From: Cryptomeria japonica
Lineage: Eukaryota; Streptophyta; Pinopsida; Cupressales; Cupressaceae
Direction of reading: 5' to 3'
NCBI RefSeq assembly: GCF_030272615.1
Contig: NC_081410.1
Span: forward strand, 567,817,152-567,877,151
DNA length: 60,000 bases
The position numbers were made by a program, and so were the translations under genes. The notes beneath the pieces were generated by a model. That model did not search any database. It saw nothing but the letters and a program-made list of their open reading frames with translations, and had not been told where the DNA came from. Of this stretch, positions 1-10,246 are shown piece after piece; within the stretch, counting starts at the first letter, position 1; each line of letters opens with the position of its first letter.

Positions 1-2
1 AA

Positions 3-590
3 ATCAACTTCGCATGGTCTTACGCGGATATGCCTGGGCTAGACCCGGATTTGGTGATGCATCATTTAACAGTCGACGACGCTGGCCGTAACTGGCATAT
101 CCAACTCAATCCTGCACTCTCGGCCTATCGCACAAGTGTCCGCACACCTACAGGAGCTACACCCTACTCACTTGTCTACGGCTCTGAAGCCATCTTTCCT
201 ATTGAGGTCGAGCTACCTTCTTTACGGGTCTCCTTGAGAAACATAATCAACGATGAAGACTACAGGGTCTCTCGCTTACAAGAACTAGAACTGCTGGAGG
301 AACGAAGGCACACTGCTTTTAATCATCTCAAGGCTTACCAACAACGAATGAGTCGCAGTTACAATCACAAAGTTAAGCCTCGCACATTTGAGGTAGGTGA
401 CTTAGTACTCAGAGAGAACCCCAAGAATCAGCAAGACAGAGATAAGAAGGGCAAGTTCGAACCAAACTGGCTTGGTCCTTACATCATTACAGCGGTATAT
501 GGATCTGGGGCATATCAGCTCTCAACTACAGAAGGGGAACCCTTAGAGGATCCTATCAATAGCATGCACCTTCGCAGGTTCTACACATAA
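3..590 (+). pseudogene. GypA pol remnant: pre-RT motif fused to integrase C-terminus (Ty3/gypsy)
   Basis: The frame is already open at the left edge and ends in TAA at 590. The first ~25 residues (to about base 77) include SYADMPGLDPDLVMHHLTVD, a motif that in plant Tat/Athila-type polyproteins lies just before reverse transcriptase. The next residues (DAGRNWHIQLNPALSAYRTS) belong to the end of the integrase catalytic core, followed by the GATPYSLVYG motif and the integrase C-terminal domain (GPYIITAVYGSGAYQL). Protease, RT, RNase H and most of integrase are therefore missing, by an in-frame deletion near base 77. The product could not support its own retrotransposition. The lineage call rests on motif recall; the deletion call is strong because both halves are easily recognised and contiguous in one frame. 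Confidence 0.85.
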
Positions 591-2303
591 GCTCTTCGGA
601 ACATCCTAATTCAAAAATACAAAAAAAAAAATAATAAAATTCAAAAATACAAAAAAATTATAAAACAAAAAAAAATCGTTACTTGGTGAAAACCTGGCAA
701 ACAAGCGCCTTGTGACACAAAAAAATTCAAAAATTCAAAAAAGTAAAGAGAAATAATTTCATCCAACGGTGAAAACCACTTCGGTGGCGCCCTGGGCAAG
801 TACCATGGTGAAAACTGGGTCACCAGCGCCATGCGTAAAGACTTTGCTCCTCTCTCCTTCGGGATTCTCTTTCATCTTTCACTTTGCACACACTCACAAC
901 CTATTTGTCCATAATAAACTTACCCATTCCCATCATGGCTTGTTATTGATCTACCCAAGATTGGTTAGCCATCCATAATCATCCCTTTTCACTCCCTTTC
1001 CATCCATAATAAATCGGATCCTATCTGTGGCTAAGGCAAAATCCTACGTCTAGTGATGGGTGTGGAACTAAGAACATCACATGTTTTGAGGAGTACAGTT
1101 TCTTCCAACTTCCTTCAGTCTATCTGGGCACAATCCGCAAGAAAGCAACATCTGCATCGCCAGTCCGCAATAAAGTTTCATCTTCTCCGCAATAAAGTAT
1201 CAGTTTCATGGATTCAGTCAGTTTCAAATGAGACACAGCAGCAACAATGGGCTTCAACAAATCAAATCTTTCAACAAACTCAGACAACATATGGTTCAGT
1301 GCTATCTATCCTTTTTGTGAAAGTGAACATTGTGACCACAATCAAATAAGACTTAAACAAGTGACAAGAGACACTAAACTTGAGGACTACAGTGGATGTT
1401 GGTGTCAAGTCTTGGTTTTCTTTTGATTTCATCTTCTGGTGACATGTCTTTTAGTTTTTCCAGGATGTCTTTGACTAGAGATTATATCTCCAGGATGTCT
1501 TTGACTAGAAAGGCAAGGATGGGGTATCGTCACCTATTTGCATTTGCTGTCTGTGGATTGTCTTTTAGTAATGCTATGACTTGTCCAAGGATATGAGGAC
1601 ACTGTGAGTCTAGTGTGAACTGGGGCATTCCTTGTTTGTGACTGTCTTATCTCCATGCAAACAGGTACAATGACTTTCTGGGTCGAACATATGCCTCGAT
1701 TGTCATAACCTACTTGCCATAATAAGCTCAATGATGATAATGCACAAGAAGCTCTTTCACGTTCATATCTTCTATCTTCCATCCCCCTTTCTTGATTGAC
1801 TTCCATCGTCCTTCTCGAGTCCGCGTAGCCCGCTATCACATGACTGAGTATGATGACACACCAAAAACATTTGCATTTCATATAGTTACACCTGCATCAC
1901 CACATATAAGCATTTCATACATACATATAGATATCACAATTGCATCACATCCTGCATACAACACATGTTAGCACATCTCACATTTTCATTATGTAAATAA
2001 TCATCTGCATTACATACATTCACATTTGCATCATGCATCACATATACAACATAAAAGAACAAAAATATATATTGCATTACATCATATAAGCATCCATATC
2101 ATAAAACATGCATTACATAAGAACATCTAATCACATAAGGTACACATGCATATAGCTGCCGCAAAAATGGATCATCTCTCATATATAATCAAAAGTGTCA
2201 TGATACAATGATGTCAAAAGAATCATATGGATACAAAATCACCCGCAGGTGTCTACAATACAACAATGGTACATATACTGATACAAAGGGGAGCCCTCTA
2301 TGG
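591..2303 (+). other. GypA 3' non-coding region with GGTGAAAACC repeats
   Basis: No credible sense gene lies here. Between about 679 and 840 a block occurs three times with GGTGAAAACC (or GGTGAAAACT) followed some 12-20 bases later by GCGCC. From about 1890 to 2160 the sequence is rich in CAT/CACAT words with no coding signal. The stretch separates the end of pol from the antisense PMD gene and is best read as the long 3' untranslated region of the retroelement. Confidence 0.5.
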
Positions 2304-4284
2304 CTATGATGAACTCCCTCCCTCGGAGCCGCCTGGCCTCGACGGAGTCTGAGGTCTAGATGGTCCCGCTCCAGGATCCCCCTGCCTGTCTGGTGGTGGT
2401 GGTGGAGGACCCATGACCCCACCGCTGGATGCCTGCCTCCTACGACTCCCTCCCGTAGCCGTCGCTATGCGCGACGATCTATGGAAGCTCCTCACCCGCT
2501 GATCCGCTGGCACGACACCATAGTACAGATCCCTCCAGTAGATGATCTCCTCCCCGGCTCGCAGCACATATGCGTAGCCTGCCCCTGTATCCTCTGCTGC
2601 CCGCCTCCCTGCCCTCAGAGCTGTCTCGGCCTCAGTATATCTCTGGATGGCCTGGTCTCTCTCCTGCTCCGTGTCCCTGAGCCTGATCCTGAGGCGATCC
2701 CTCTCCCGCACCAAATCAGCAATCTCGTTTGCCTGACCCTGGCAGATCTCTCGCAGCTCCAATAGCTCATCCTCCTCAGGATCTCCACCCTCAGCCTCTG
2801 CCTGTGGCTCCTCCTCTGCAGGAGCCTATACCTGTGCCTCCGCCTGCACCTGTCTAGGTACCTGAATAGGTACCTGTCCCTGTGCCTGTCCCTGTCCCTG
2901 CACCTGTCTAGGTCCCTGTGCTCTAGGACCCTGTGCTGCTGGTACCTGTAGGGGCAATCCACCTCGACCCCTCACCACCTGAGCTGCTCTCTCCTGTCCT
3001 CCCTCCCTCCGAGGTGCTACTCGCCTCTCTCCCACCACTCCCCTCCGCCTCCGTTGACCCCTGCCTCCATCTCCTCCACCATCATCATCATCATCCCCTC
3101 CAGTCTCTCCCTCCAACAGCTCTCCCGGATCTGTCAATCTTGGAAAGGGATGCTCTGCCCAATACGCAGAGTACTCTGCGTCCATCCCTGCATCCTCTAC
3201 CTCCGGCCACATGTCCCATGGTAATGGCATCATCTCTGCCAGCTGTGTCACGGCCTGATCATATGATAATAGCGGCTCGAACTGTACCTGATCTCTGACT
3301 GTACGGGCATACATGCCCGAGCCTCGTGGCATCCGCTGAATCCTGCCGAACTGTCTGCATACCTTGTCAACAAGCTGCCTCTCCAGAATATACGGCGTCC
3401 GCCCAATCAGATACCTGCTCCTGAATGCATAGGGTAGCTCCAATGCGTCGTCATCCCACTCCTCGCACCCCAGGTACGGCCTCCAGATAACCATATCAAT
3501 GTCATCTATGACGCGTCTCCAATGCTCCAGTCGACCAATCCGAGGCTGTGATGTAATCATATCGTATAAATGCACAAAGCTCCGTCCATGCCCTCTGCCT
3601 CTGAAGTGGATCGGTCGTGTGATCGGCAGGTGCTCATATGCCCACACCTGTAGGAGAGTCACTCCGTAGCCCAAGCCCACTGATCCGTGGTACACAAACT
3701 GATGCAGCTCATATTACAAATGGGCCAGGACACATGGCCCCCATGCATATCTGGTGTGCTCAGTCACCAGTGTCTCCAATGCCCCTCCCCAGCCAACTGC
3801 CAATCCTCGTTTAGCTCTGTCCGGACACAAGTACCCACTGATGACTCCTCCGATAACAGCTGGTAAAGCTAAACCTGTAGCGGTCATGGTATCCCATGCC
3901 ACGTGACCTACTCGCATCTCCAACCCGGGATCCTGGAATACCCGTCTCAGTGCCTCCCTGTCACCGTCTTGATCATATGGAATCAGCTCTCCATCGATCG
4001 GAATATGCAGAATCCTGTAGACGTCCTCAAGCGTCACTGTCATCTCACCCATAGGCAAGTGAAACGTGCAAGTCTCGGAGTGCCATCTCTCCGCCAGTGC
4101 AGTCAGCAAACCCATGTTTGCCCGAAACTCGGGCACATATAGCACATGTGTGAGACCCATCTCCTCAATAGAAATCATGTCCTGAATCGACAACTCTAGT
4201 CGCAACCTCTGAGTCGATGGGAATCTCTCCCGTGACTCCAACATAGGCAGATACTCCTGCAGTCAACCAATCAATCATGTCAGT

Positions 4285-4530
4285 TATCGTGGCATTCACT
4301 GTTTATCACAAAATGCTACTTGCTACCTAAATGCATACGCTTATCTATCCTAGTGACACTCACTGTTCATCACAAAGTGTTGCTATCTATCCTAGTAGTG
4401 CTCCCTGTTCATCACAAAGTACTACGTGTGTGACATTCCCTGTTCATCACAAAGTGTTACTCACATTCGCACTCCCTGTTCATCACAAAGTGCTGCCTAT
4501 CCTGGTGCTCCCTGTTCATCACAAAGTGCC
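4285..4530. repeat. Repeat field with core CTGTTCATCACAAAGTG
   Basis: About six to seven copies of a core close to CCCTGTTCATCACAAAGTG recur at irregular 25-60 base spacing, separated by variable bases such as CTATCCTAGT. It lies inside the PMD intron. Confidence 0.7.
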
Positions 4531-4644
4531 TTGATCTATCCTAATCTTCCTAGAGGACCTGCTTGAGTGTATCCTCTCAGCAGCTTATCCAATCGACAGC
4601 GTATGTTCATCACAGAACTGCCGATTTGACCTAGAAGACTCAAA

Positions 4645-4935
4645 CTATGCATTTTGACACACAAACGCGCTTCAAACTCCTAAACGCGCTTATAAGACTG
4701 CACAAACGCGCTTCTGCAACACAGACGCGCTTTCTGAACACAAACATGCCTATACCATGCACAAACGCGACCAGGGAACACAGACGTCCCTACATGACAT
4801 AAACGCCCCTACAGGGCACAGACGCTTCTACATTTCACAAACGCGTCCGTATTCAGCACAAACGCGGTTCCAGGCATAGACGCGCCTGTCCGCCACAGAC
4901 GCGCCTGGCACTGACACAGACGCGGTTCCGCATTT
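4645..4935. repeat. CpG-bearing repeat field with core CACAAACGCG / CACAGACGCG
   Basis: Around a dozen copies of CACA(A/G)ACGCG(C/T) occur every 20-27 bases, with short variable spacers. The field is rich in CG dinucleotides although the surroundings are AT-rich. It lies inside the PMD intron. Confidence 0.7.
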
Positions 4936-5438
4936 TTGCATATTTCAACTACCCTATTCCTAGCGCATTTATTGCTACTTAGCATGCATTAATGACAAAA
5001 CTTGAAATGCGTGGAAGTACGAGGAGGTTTTCAGGTACTTACCGGCTCTCCTGCATCTGCTGGTCGCTGGAATCGGCGAACGCGGTCGAATCTATGAATG
5101 AAAGCCATCGCTGCTGATTGTTGCTGCTCTTTTCTCGCTCTGCACTGTGATCTTGTAAGGGTGTGGATGACAATGAGGATGTCTTTTGCCCGTGGTCTAT
5201 CTTATAGCCTACCCTCACCCTCGCCTTCATTTCCCGAGTCAGTATTCTTCATCCTGTGACTTTGTCACTTTATTCGGTCAACCCATTCTATCCCGTCTTT
5301 CTTATCGAGAGATTGTCTGCAATCTTTTCAGACATTTTCATCCAATCTCTCGAGGGGGCATATCATTCCCATTCTGGGGCAACTCTGTATCAGTTCATCT
5401 TATCTTCTTTGAAACAACGCGACAAGCCGCATTGTCTC

Positions 5439-5452
5439 AAAGAGGGGCAAAA
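5439..5452 (+). other. GypA polypurine tract
   Basis: AAAGAGGGGCAAAA lies directly before the TGTAGACAC start of the LTR, which is the expected place and composition for the plus-strand primer of a + strand LTR retrotransposon. Confidence 0.7.
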
Positions 5453-6236
5453 TGTAGACACTCAAAATTGTCCAGTTTAATTAAATAAATATTTTATTTA
5501 TTTAATTATCTAAGCCTAATTCTTCTATTAATTAAATAAATTTTTATTTATTTAATTAATTCATTTATCCTCTTCTAGCCTTATTTCTCATTTAAATAAA
5601 TACATTTATTTATTTAAATTATCCCTTTCCTAAATTAAATAAATATCTTATTTATTTAATTGATCCCACTTCTTCTATTAATTAAATAAATCTTTATTTA
5701 TTTAATTAATTCATTATCTTTTTCTACACATGACACATGTCATTCATCTCTTAATTCATACACTACCTACCTCTTTCATTATTTTGGTATTTCTTTTACC
5801 TACCCTCTAATCATAGCCGACCTCTCTTTTTACACCTCTCAATCTTAACCCTCCATTTCTTATTATGTCTTCTATTTAAGGAGATGCTTTCTTCATTGTC
5901 AAACCCTAATCACTCATGCTAATGATCTTTTATGCAATTGACTACACTACGATCCTACTTGCAACCACATTCCGTTCTTTGTTGAGCTCTTGTGCATATA
6001 AAAATCTAAGAGCAAATATATCAAGCAAGATCAATGGAGATAGGAAGAATGGAGATCAAAAACCCTATTGGACATGTGATGGTATAATCTTTGTGATTTT
6101 GAGTTATTTTGCATTGTCTTAGGTTATCTTCATATGTTATGGTGGATCTTTGTTCATTGTTAGGCTAGGGTTTTGTGGTTGGATTCATTTAGCCTTTCAA
6201 TTTTGTTATTATTGTTATCCATTTTCACCATACACA
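5453..6236 (+). mobile_element. GypA 3' LTR (784 bp)
   Basis: The LTR begins TGTAGACACTC after the polypurine tract and ends CATACACA. The right boundary is fixed by comparison with the solo LTR at 28132-28915, which has the same length and clear target-site duplications. The first third is AT-rich with five inverted repeats. A degraded TATA-like TATTTAA is near 5874. The matching 5' LTR lies left of the window, so this element's target-site duplication cannot be checked. Confidence 0.8.
5478..5710 (+). repeat. Array of five AT-rich hairpins in the LTR U3
   Basis: Five near-perfect palindromes lie at about 5478-5508, 5527-5560, 5590-5619, 5633-5661 and 5677-5710. Each has arms of 13-15 bases built from TTAATTAAATAAAT-type sequence and a 3-4 base centre. 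They are separated by less AT-rich spacers. The same arrangement is kept in the solo LTR at 28132-28915. Confidence 0.8.
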
Positions 6237-8059
6237 CTATGACTAGCATTTTTTATGACTATTTATAATTGTGTATAAAAATTTGTTAGTGTAATTATTG
6301 TATCATGTTGGAGCATTAGGTTGGGACCCCTTGGTCATATGCTTTAAATTTGACAATCAAGAGTTACGTTATCATTGTGGAGGAATTATTTTTGGAGTTG
6401 GAGTGCAGAGTTTGGACTTGAATCACTTGAATTTTTTTGGCTCATATTTTTTAGCCCATTTTGGAAAACCATTCTTGGATTCTTTGTATTGCCTCTTCTA
6501 TAAAAATAGGGTGTGAGATGGAGATTTGTTCCATATTTTATGCAGAGTTATGCTATCAAAATTTCTTCAAATTTAAAGTATAAATCTCTTATGAACCACA
6601 AAGACTACTATTATATTTATAACTGTTGGTTGTTTATTTATACATTAAATTCAATGCTTTGGAGGTTCAATTTCTCCTCTATGAGGGTTTTTCTAGGGTG
6701 TATCTAATGCTATTTTGTGTTTTCAATATTCTATTATATTCTTCTTTCCTCTTCTATTAGAGATAAATACTTACAATATTTTCCTTGTTAGATTAAGTAT
6801 GTGATTACATGGTGAATGGTGCAACATGTATTACCGATAATTCATTTAAATTTGATTAAACATGTGATTAAACCATAAAGTATATTAGGAAACATATAGA
6901 AGCATTCATAAAATCAACAAACCATATGAATATAAGGTATACATGGAGAAAACTATGCAAAAAACTCCACCACCAAAGAGACCCAACTTGTATTAATCTT
7001 AATAATGGGGTGCAATATGATCCACTTATTTATTTGATTGATAATAATACAATAACGTGGTAGTACACACAAAAGAACCTTGCAAACCTCTATTCCATGC
7101 CTTCATTGTACAAGAAGGTTGGAACAAGAATTTTGAATAGAAAATAACTCTTACACATTTTACACATCTTTTGTACATATATTCTATCATAACCATCATA
7201 TCAACCAATTCCCCAAATCCAAGTGTTTCATGAGGGCAATCAATGACTTATAATAGAACCTAAGGAAAATCTTGTTTCATTCTCAATTTGATCTTTTCCA
7301 TATAATCTCTCTATTTAACACCTAATGAAATATTCAAAGTATCTGAGAGATTAATTAATAAATAAATAATGCACCCACCCTCACATGGTTGTCCCATTTT
7401 TTCCACTCCACGATGTTTGAAGATCACACATTATTTATCATCAACATAATTAAGCATCATTAATTGACTTAGACTCTGCAAGGTGACTTAGACTTTGAAA
7501 AGTTTAACCGATTACAAATTTTTGGATAGAAATACATAGGCCTCTAGGATGCATGGATTAAGGAGATCATGTCCAAAGGTCATGAATTTAACTTTGATTG
7601 ACTCCCAATAGTAGGTGAGTTAACTAAGTCTAATTATCAATCTAACCAAATCAAAGACGTCATTGACTAAATAAAGTTGACATCTAGCTACCATTAATTA
7701 TGAGTTGATGAGGTGGTAGTGGTGGCACTTGTGTACCTCAAGTCAAGGTGAAGATTCCATTATTAACTACTTAGACAAAAATTCATTATTCTTAATATCA
7801 TAAGTACACTTATTAGATAGGTGCAATGATAAACTTAGGATAATTCAATTTTTTCCTTTTCTGAATTTTTTTTTACATTTTTCAATATTTTTGAATTTTC
7901 TAATTTTTGGGAAGGAAATTTATGGATGGATACGGATGAGGATAAATGGATTTGGGGGATAGGTGATAAGAGAGATGGATGGAGGACTCAAGAATAAAGT
8001 TTCATATCAAGGTAATAGGAGCCCATTTGGAGTAATCATTGGATGTTGGTACAACAATA
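6237..8059. other. Unassigned AT-rich sequence
   Basis: No recognisable domain, LTR end or repeat was found. Short open frames here (for example around 6300-6700) are AT-rich and resemble nothing I know. By position it could hold the 3' end of HostD, but no LTR terminus was located. Confidence 0.4.
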
Positions 8060-9429
8060 TTAGATGCAAGGGATATGGTGGTGAAAATTGTTTGGATGGA
8101 ATGAGGGAGAGTGAGGGTGATAGGGGGATGTTATCAAGACCAACATTGGCACATGTTGTGGGGGATGTGGGATGAGTGGAGGAGGAATGGAGAGAGCATG
8201 TGGATATGATAAAGGTGTAATGATAGGTAGCTTTGGGACGCAGGGACCCAAAATAGATCTAGGAGATGAAGGGAAAGGAAGTTTAGCTTGTATACTAGGA
8301 GCTTTGGATGTCACTGGAGATTTTTATTTTTGATGCATTGCTTGTTTTTTCTTTGGGATCCACATTGTTTTTTATTTTCCTTTAGTGGATCTTTGTGGCC
8401 TTTAGGATTTATTGCATTGTTTTATTAGATCTTGCTTTGTTTGAGCATGTCTTTTTGAGTGGATATGGTCAATTTTGTATTGTTGTGGATGTTTAGCTTT
8501 ATGCATTTGTGATTTGGCATCCAAACTGCTGCTAGTAGCCTTGGAAGAAGTGTGTGAAGGTGTAGGATATGGAGGGAATATGGATGGAGTGGTGGATGTA
8601 GGATGTTGGATGGAATGTGGGGATACGTGCCTTTGTTGATCCTGATTGGGAATTAAAGGAGCAAGATGTTTATGATAGGTGATGGGAATATGGGATCTAT
8701 GTATGGGGGGATGAGTAGGGTAAGATGGAGGATGGGGTTTTGGAATATAAGGGCCCAAGATGGATTTAACATGTGGGAGATGTGTGATGGTGGACTTTGG
8801 GATAAAAGGACCCAAAATGGATTTAGAGGATGAAGGAGGGAGATGGATGGTTGTTTTGGATTTATATGATGGAAGAGGGGGGATGACAATAAATGGTTTG
8901 GAGGAATGATGGGAAGATGGGATGGTAGGTTTGGAAAAACACTTGGATTTTGCATTAGTTGTACCAACATTTTTGGATGAATTTCCCTGGGATATATAAC
9001 CGAGACCATGAAATCCTGAATGTGCTTTGACATGGATGGGCTCCAAAGTACCTTGCTCATGTAGGCCTGAGCCTTTACCTTGATAGTTCATTTTTTTGAG
9101 CATTTTATCTAAAACTGGATACTTGTTCTCTGGGTAAAAAGATGTGAGTCCTTTATCAGATGGAGGAGAATGAGTGGCGAACATGAGGAGTTCTTTTGTT
9201 GCAAGTGAACCACCATGGATGAATGTAAGTGGACCCAAGGGCTAAAGTGATGGTGGTAGGATGGTTTGGATAAGAGGTAATAAAGGATCAAGAAGTGGAG
9301 TATATGGGACGGGAGGATCTTGACTTAGATGAGGGGATCATAAGGGCTCTTGAGATGGAGTAGATGGGATGGTAGGATCTTGATTTGGATAGATGGATAT
9401 ATAAACATCCTCTAGAACAAGATATTTGC

Positions 9430-9690
9430 ATGATAGGATTGGTGCATATGGCAATATGGAAGATTCATCAATTGGGGTCAATGGAGTGGATGGAAGAATA
9501 GGAGGTTCATTGACAAGGATAGATGGAGTGGATGGAAGGATGGGAGGTTCTTCAACTAGGGTAGATGGAGTGGAAGGAAGGATGGGAAGCTCTTTGACTA
9601 GGATAGATGGAGTGGATGGGAGGATGGGAGGCTCTTTGATTAGGGTAGATGGAGTGTATGGAATGATGGGAGGCTCATGGGATTGATTTT
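9430..9690 (-). repeat. HostD coding minisatellite, about 42-bp type
   Basis: Units resembling GGATAGATGGAGTGGATGG with AGGATGGGAGG repeat about five times. On the minus strand they read as PSTPSTLVEEPPIL-like repeats in the main HostD frame. Confidence 0.65.
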
Positions 9691-9779
9691 GAATGATGGT
9701 AGGTATAGGAGATGCGGATTGTGGTTGGATGCTCTCAATGGATGAGATGGTTTTGATGGTGTTAGGAGGTCAGCGAGGA

Positions 9780-10246
9780 AGGATAAGTGTGGGAGGTGGA
9801 AGGGAAGTTGCAAAAATGGAGGAGGGAATGGAGAGTGGTGGGTTGAGATAAGATGGAGTGAACAACGATGGATTACGGTAGGATGGGGTGGACGAAGGTG
9901 TTTTGGTGTACAATGGAGTGGGGGATAGTGGATTAAGGTAGAATGGGGTGGACAAAGTTGTTTTGATGCATGATGGAGTGGAGGATGGTGGATTAAGGTA
10001 GGATGGGGTGGACAAAATTGGTTTGATGCATGATGGAGTGGAGGATGGTGGATTAAGGTAGGATGGGGTGGAAAAAGTTGTTTTAATGTACGATGGAGTT
10101 GAGGATGGTGGATTAATGTAGGATGGGTTGTACAAAGTCATTTTGATGTATGATGGAGTGGAGGATGGTGGATTGAGGTAGGATGAAGTGGACGATATGG
10201 ATGGAGGCTTGAGGTAAGATGGGGGATTAAAAGTGGATGGAAGATT
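9780..10246 (-). repeat. HostD coding minisatellite, about 60-bp type passing into the 36-bp type
   Basis: From about 9840 to 10190 a 60-base unit recurs (GGTAGGATGGGGTGGACAAA, then GTTTTGATGCATGATGGAGT). On the minus strand it encodes 20-residue repeats such as STPSYLNPPSSTPSCIK. Near 10190 it changes to the 36-base unit seen again at 18275, 33686 and 41743. The CopA insertion at 10247 cuts the array. Confidence 0.75.
10242..10246. other. Target-site duplication AGATT, left side of CopA
   Basis: AGATT precedes the left LTR. The same five bases follow the right LTR at 18275-18279 and again at 33686-33690 in the duplicated copy, which defines a single CopA insertion into the HostD minisatellite. 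Confidence 0.85.

Larger units (their letters stand above)
4257..5042 (-). other. Intron of the antisense PMD gene
   Basis: The donor is GAGCCG|GTAAGTACC (boundary at 5043/5042) and the acceptor is TTGACTGCAG|GAG (boundary at 4257/4256). Splicing joins codon-complete ends, so the frame passes straight from exon 1 into the PMD domain. In the retroelement's sense RNA the signals are inverted and would not be used, which explains how the intron could survive retrotransposition. Its 786 bases hold two tandem-repeat fields, listed separately. Confidence 0.75.
2304..5108 (-). pseudogene. Antisense plant mobile domain (PMD) gene carried inside GypA, two exons
   Basis: Read on the minus strand, exon 1 (5108-5043, 22 codons from an ATG) joins exon 2 (4256-2304) across an intron bounded by GTAAGT and TTGACTGCAG, keeping one frame of about 672 codons. 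Near the start of exon 2 (about 4112-3984) lies a very typical PMD core (LTALAERWHSETCTFHLP, then GEMTVTLEDVYRILHIPIDG). It is followed by a long PMD-like body, an acidic Asp/Gly run (near 3080), an Arg/Gln-rich part, a probable coiled coil (about 2762-2615) and a Pro/Gly-rich tail. Two in-frame stops, TAA at 3714-3716 and TAG at 2826-2828, break it; each is one C-to-T step from Gln. PMD proteins such as MAIN/MAIL1 are plant nuclear proteins, and PMDs are also known in transposons. Antisense extra ORFs between pol and 3' LTR are known for Tat-type elements. Confidence 0.82.
8060..10246 (-). pseudogene. HostD polyprotein part: Pro-rich repeats and G-patch
   Basis: One minus-strand frame runs from the copia insertion at 10246 down to about 8060 with few stops (TGA at 9770, one near 9317, one near 9243, one at 8402). 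In order it encodes Pro/Ser/Tyr repeats of the type STPSYLNPPS, a second block of the type PSTPSILVKEPPIL, and a G-patch at about 9106-8996 (LKKMNYQGKGSGLHEQG ... HGLGY). It then continues with a Pro/His/Ser-rich tail carrying SILGPFIPK-like repeats. G-patch domains occur after protease in Tat/Ogre-type plant gypsy polyproteins, and GypE in this window has one, so HostD is probably an element of that kind on the minus strand. No RT or integrase follows on the left. A host Pro-rich gene is the alternative. Confidence 0.6.

Noticed and set aside
2481-3298. Plus-strand Pro/Leu-rich frames across the PMD region
   Set aside because: Shadows of the minus-strand PMD frame, which has a recognisable domain and splice sites.
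4280-4935. Regular short repeats resembling a CRISPR array
   Set aside because: Repeat cores vary, spacers are of unequal length, no cas genes exist and the context is a plant retroelement intron.
6298-6707. Short plus-strand frames after the GypA LTR
   Set aside because: No domain, AT-rich and surrounded by non-coding sequence; treated as chance.
9426-9686. Plus-strand open frame of Gly/Asp/Met repeats
   Set aside because: It is the complement of the minus-strand Pro-rich HostD frame, which connects to the G-patch; the plus reading is a shadow.
8060-10246. Host extensin or hydroxyproline-rich cell-wall gene
   Set aside because: Composition fits, but the G-patch, the leader similarity to GypE and the absence of a signal peptide favour a retroelement; kept only as an alternative.
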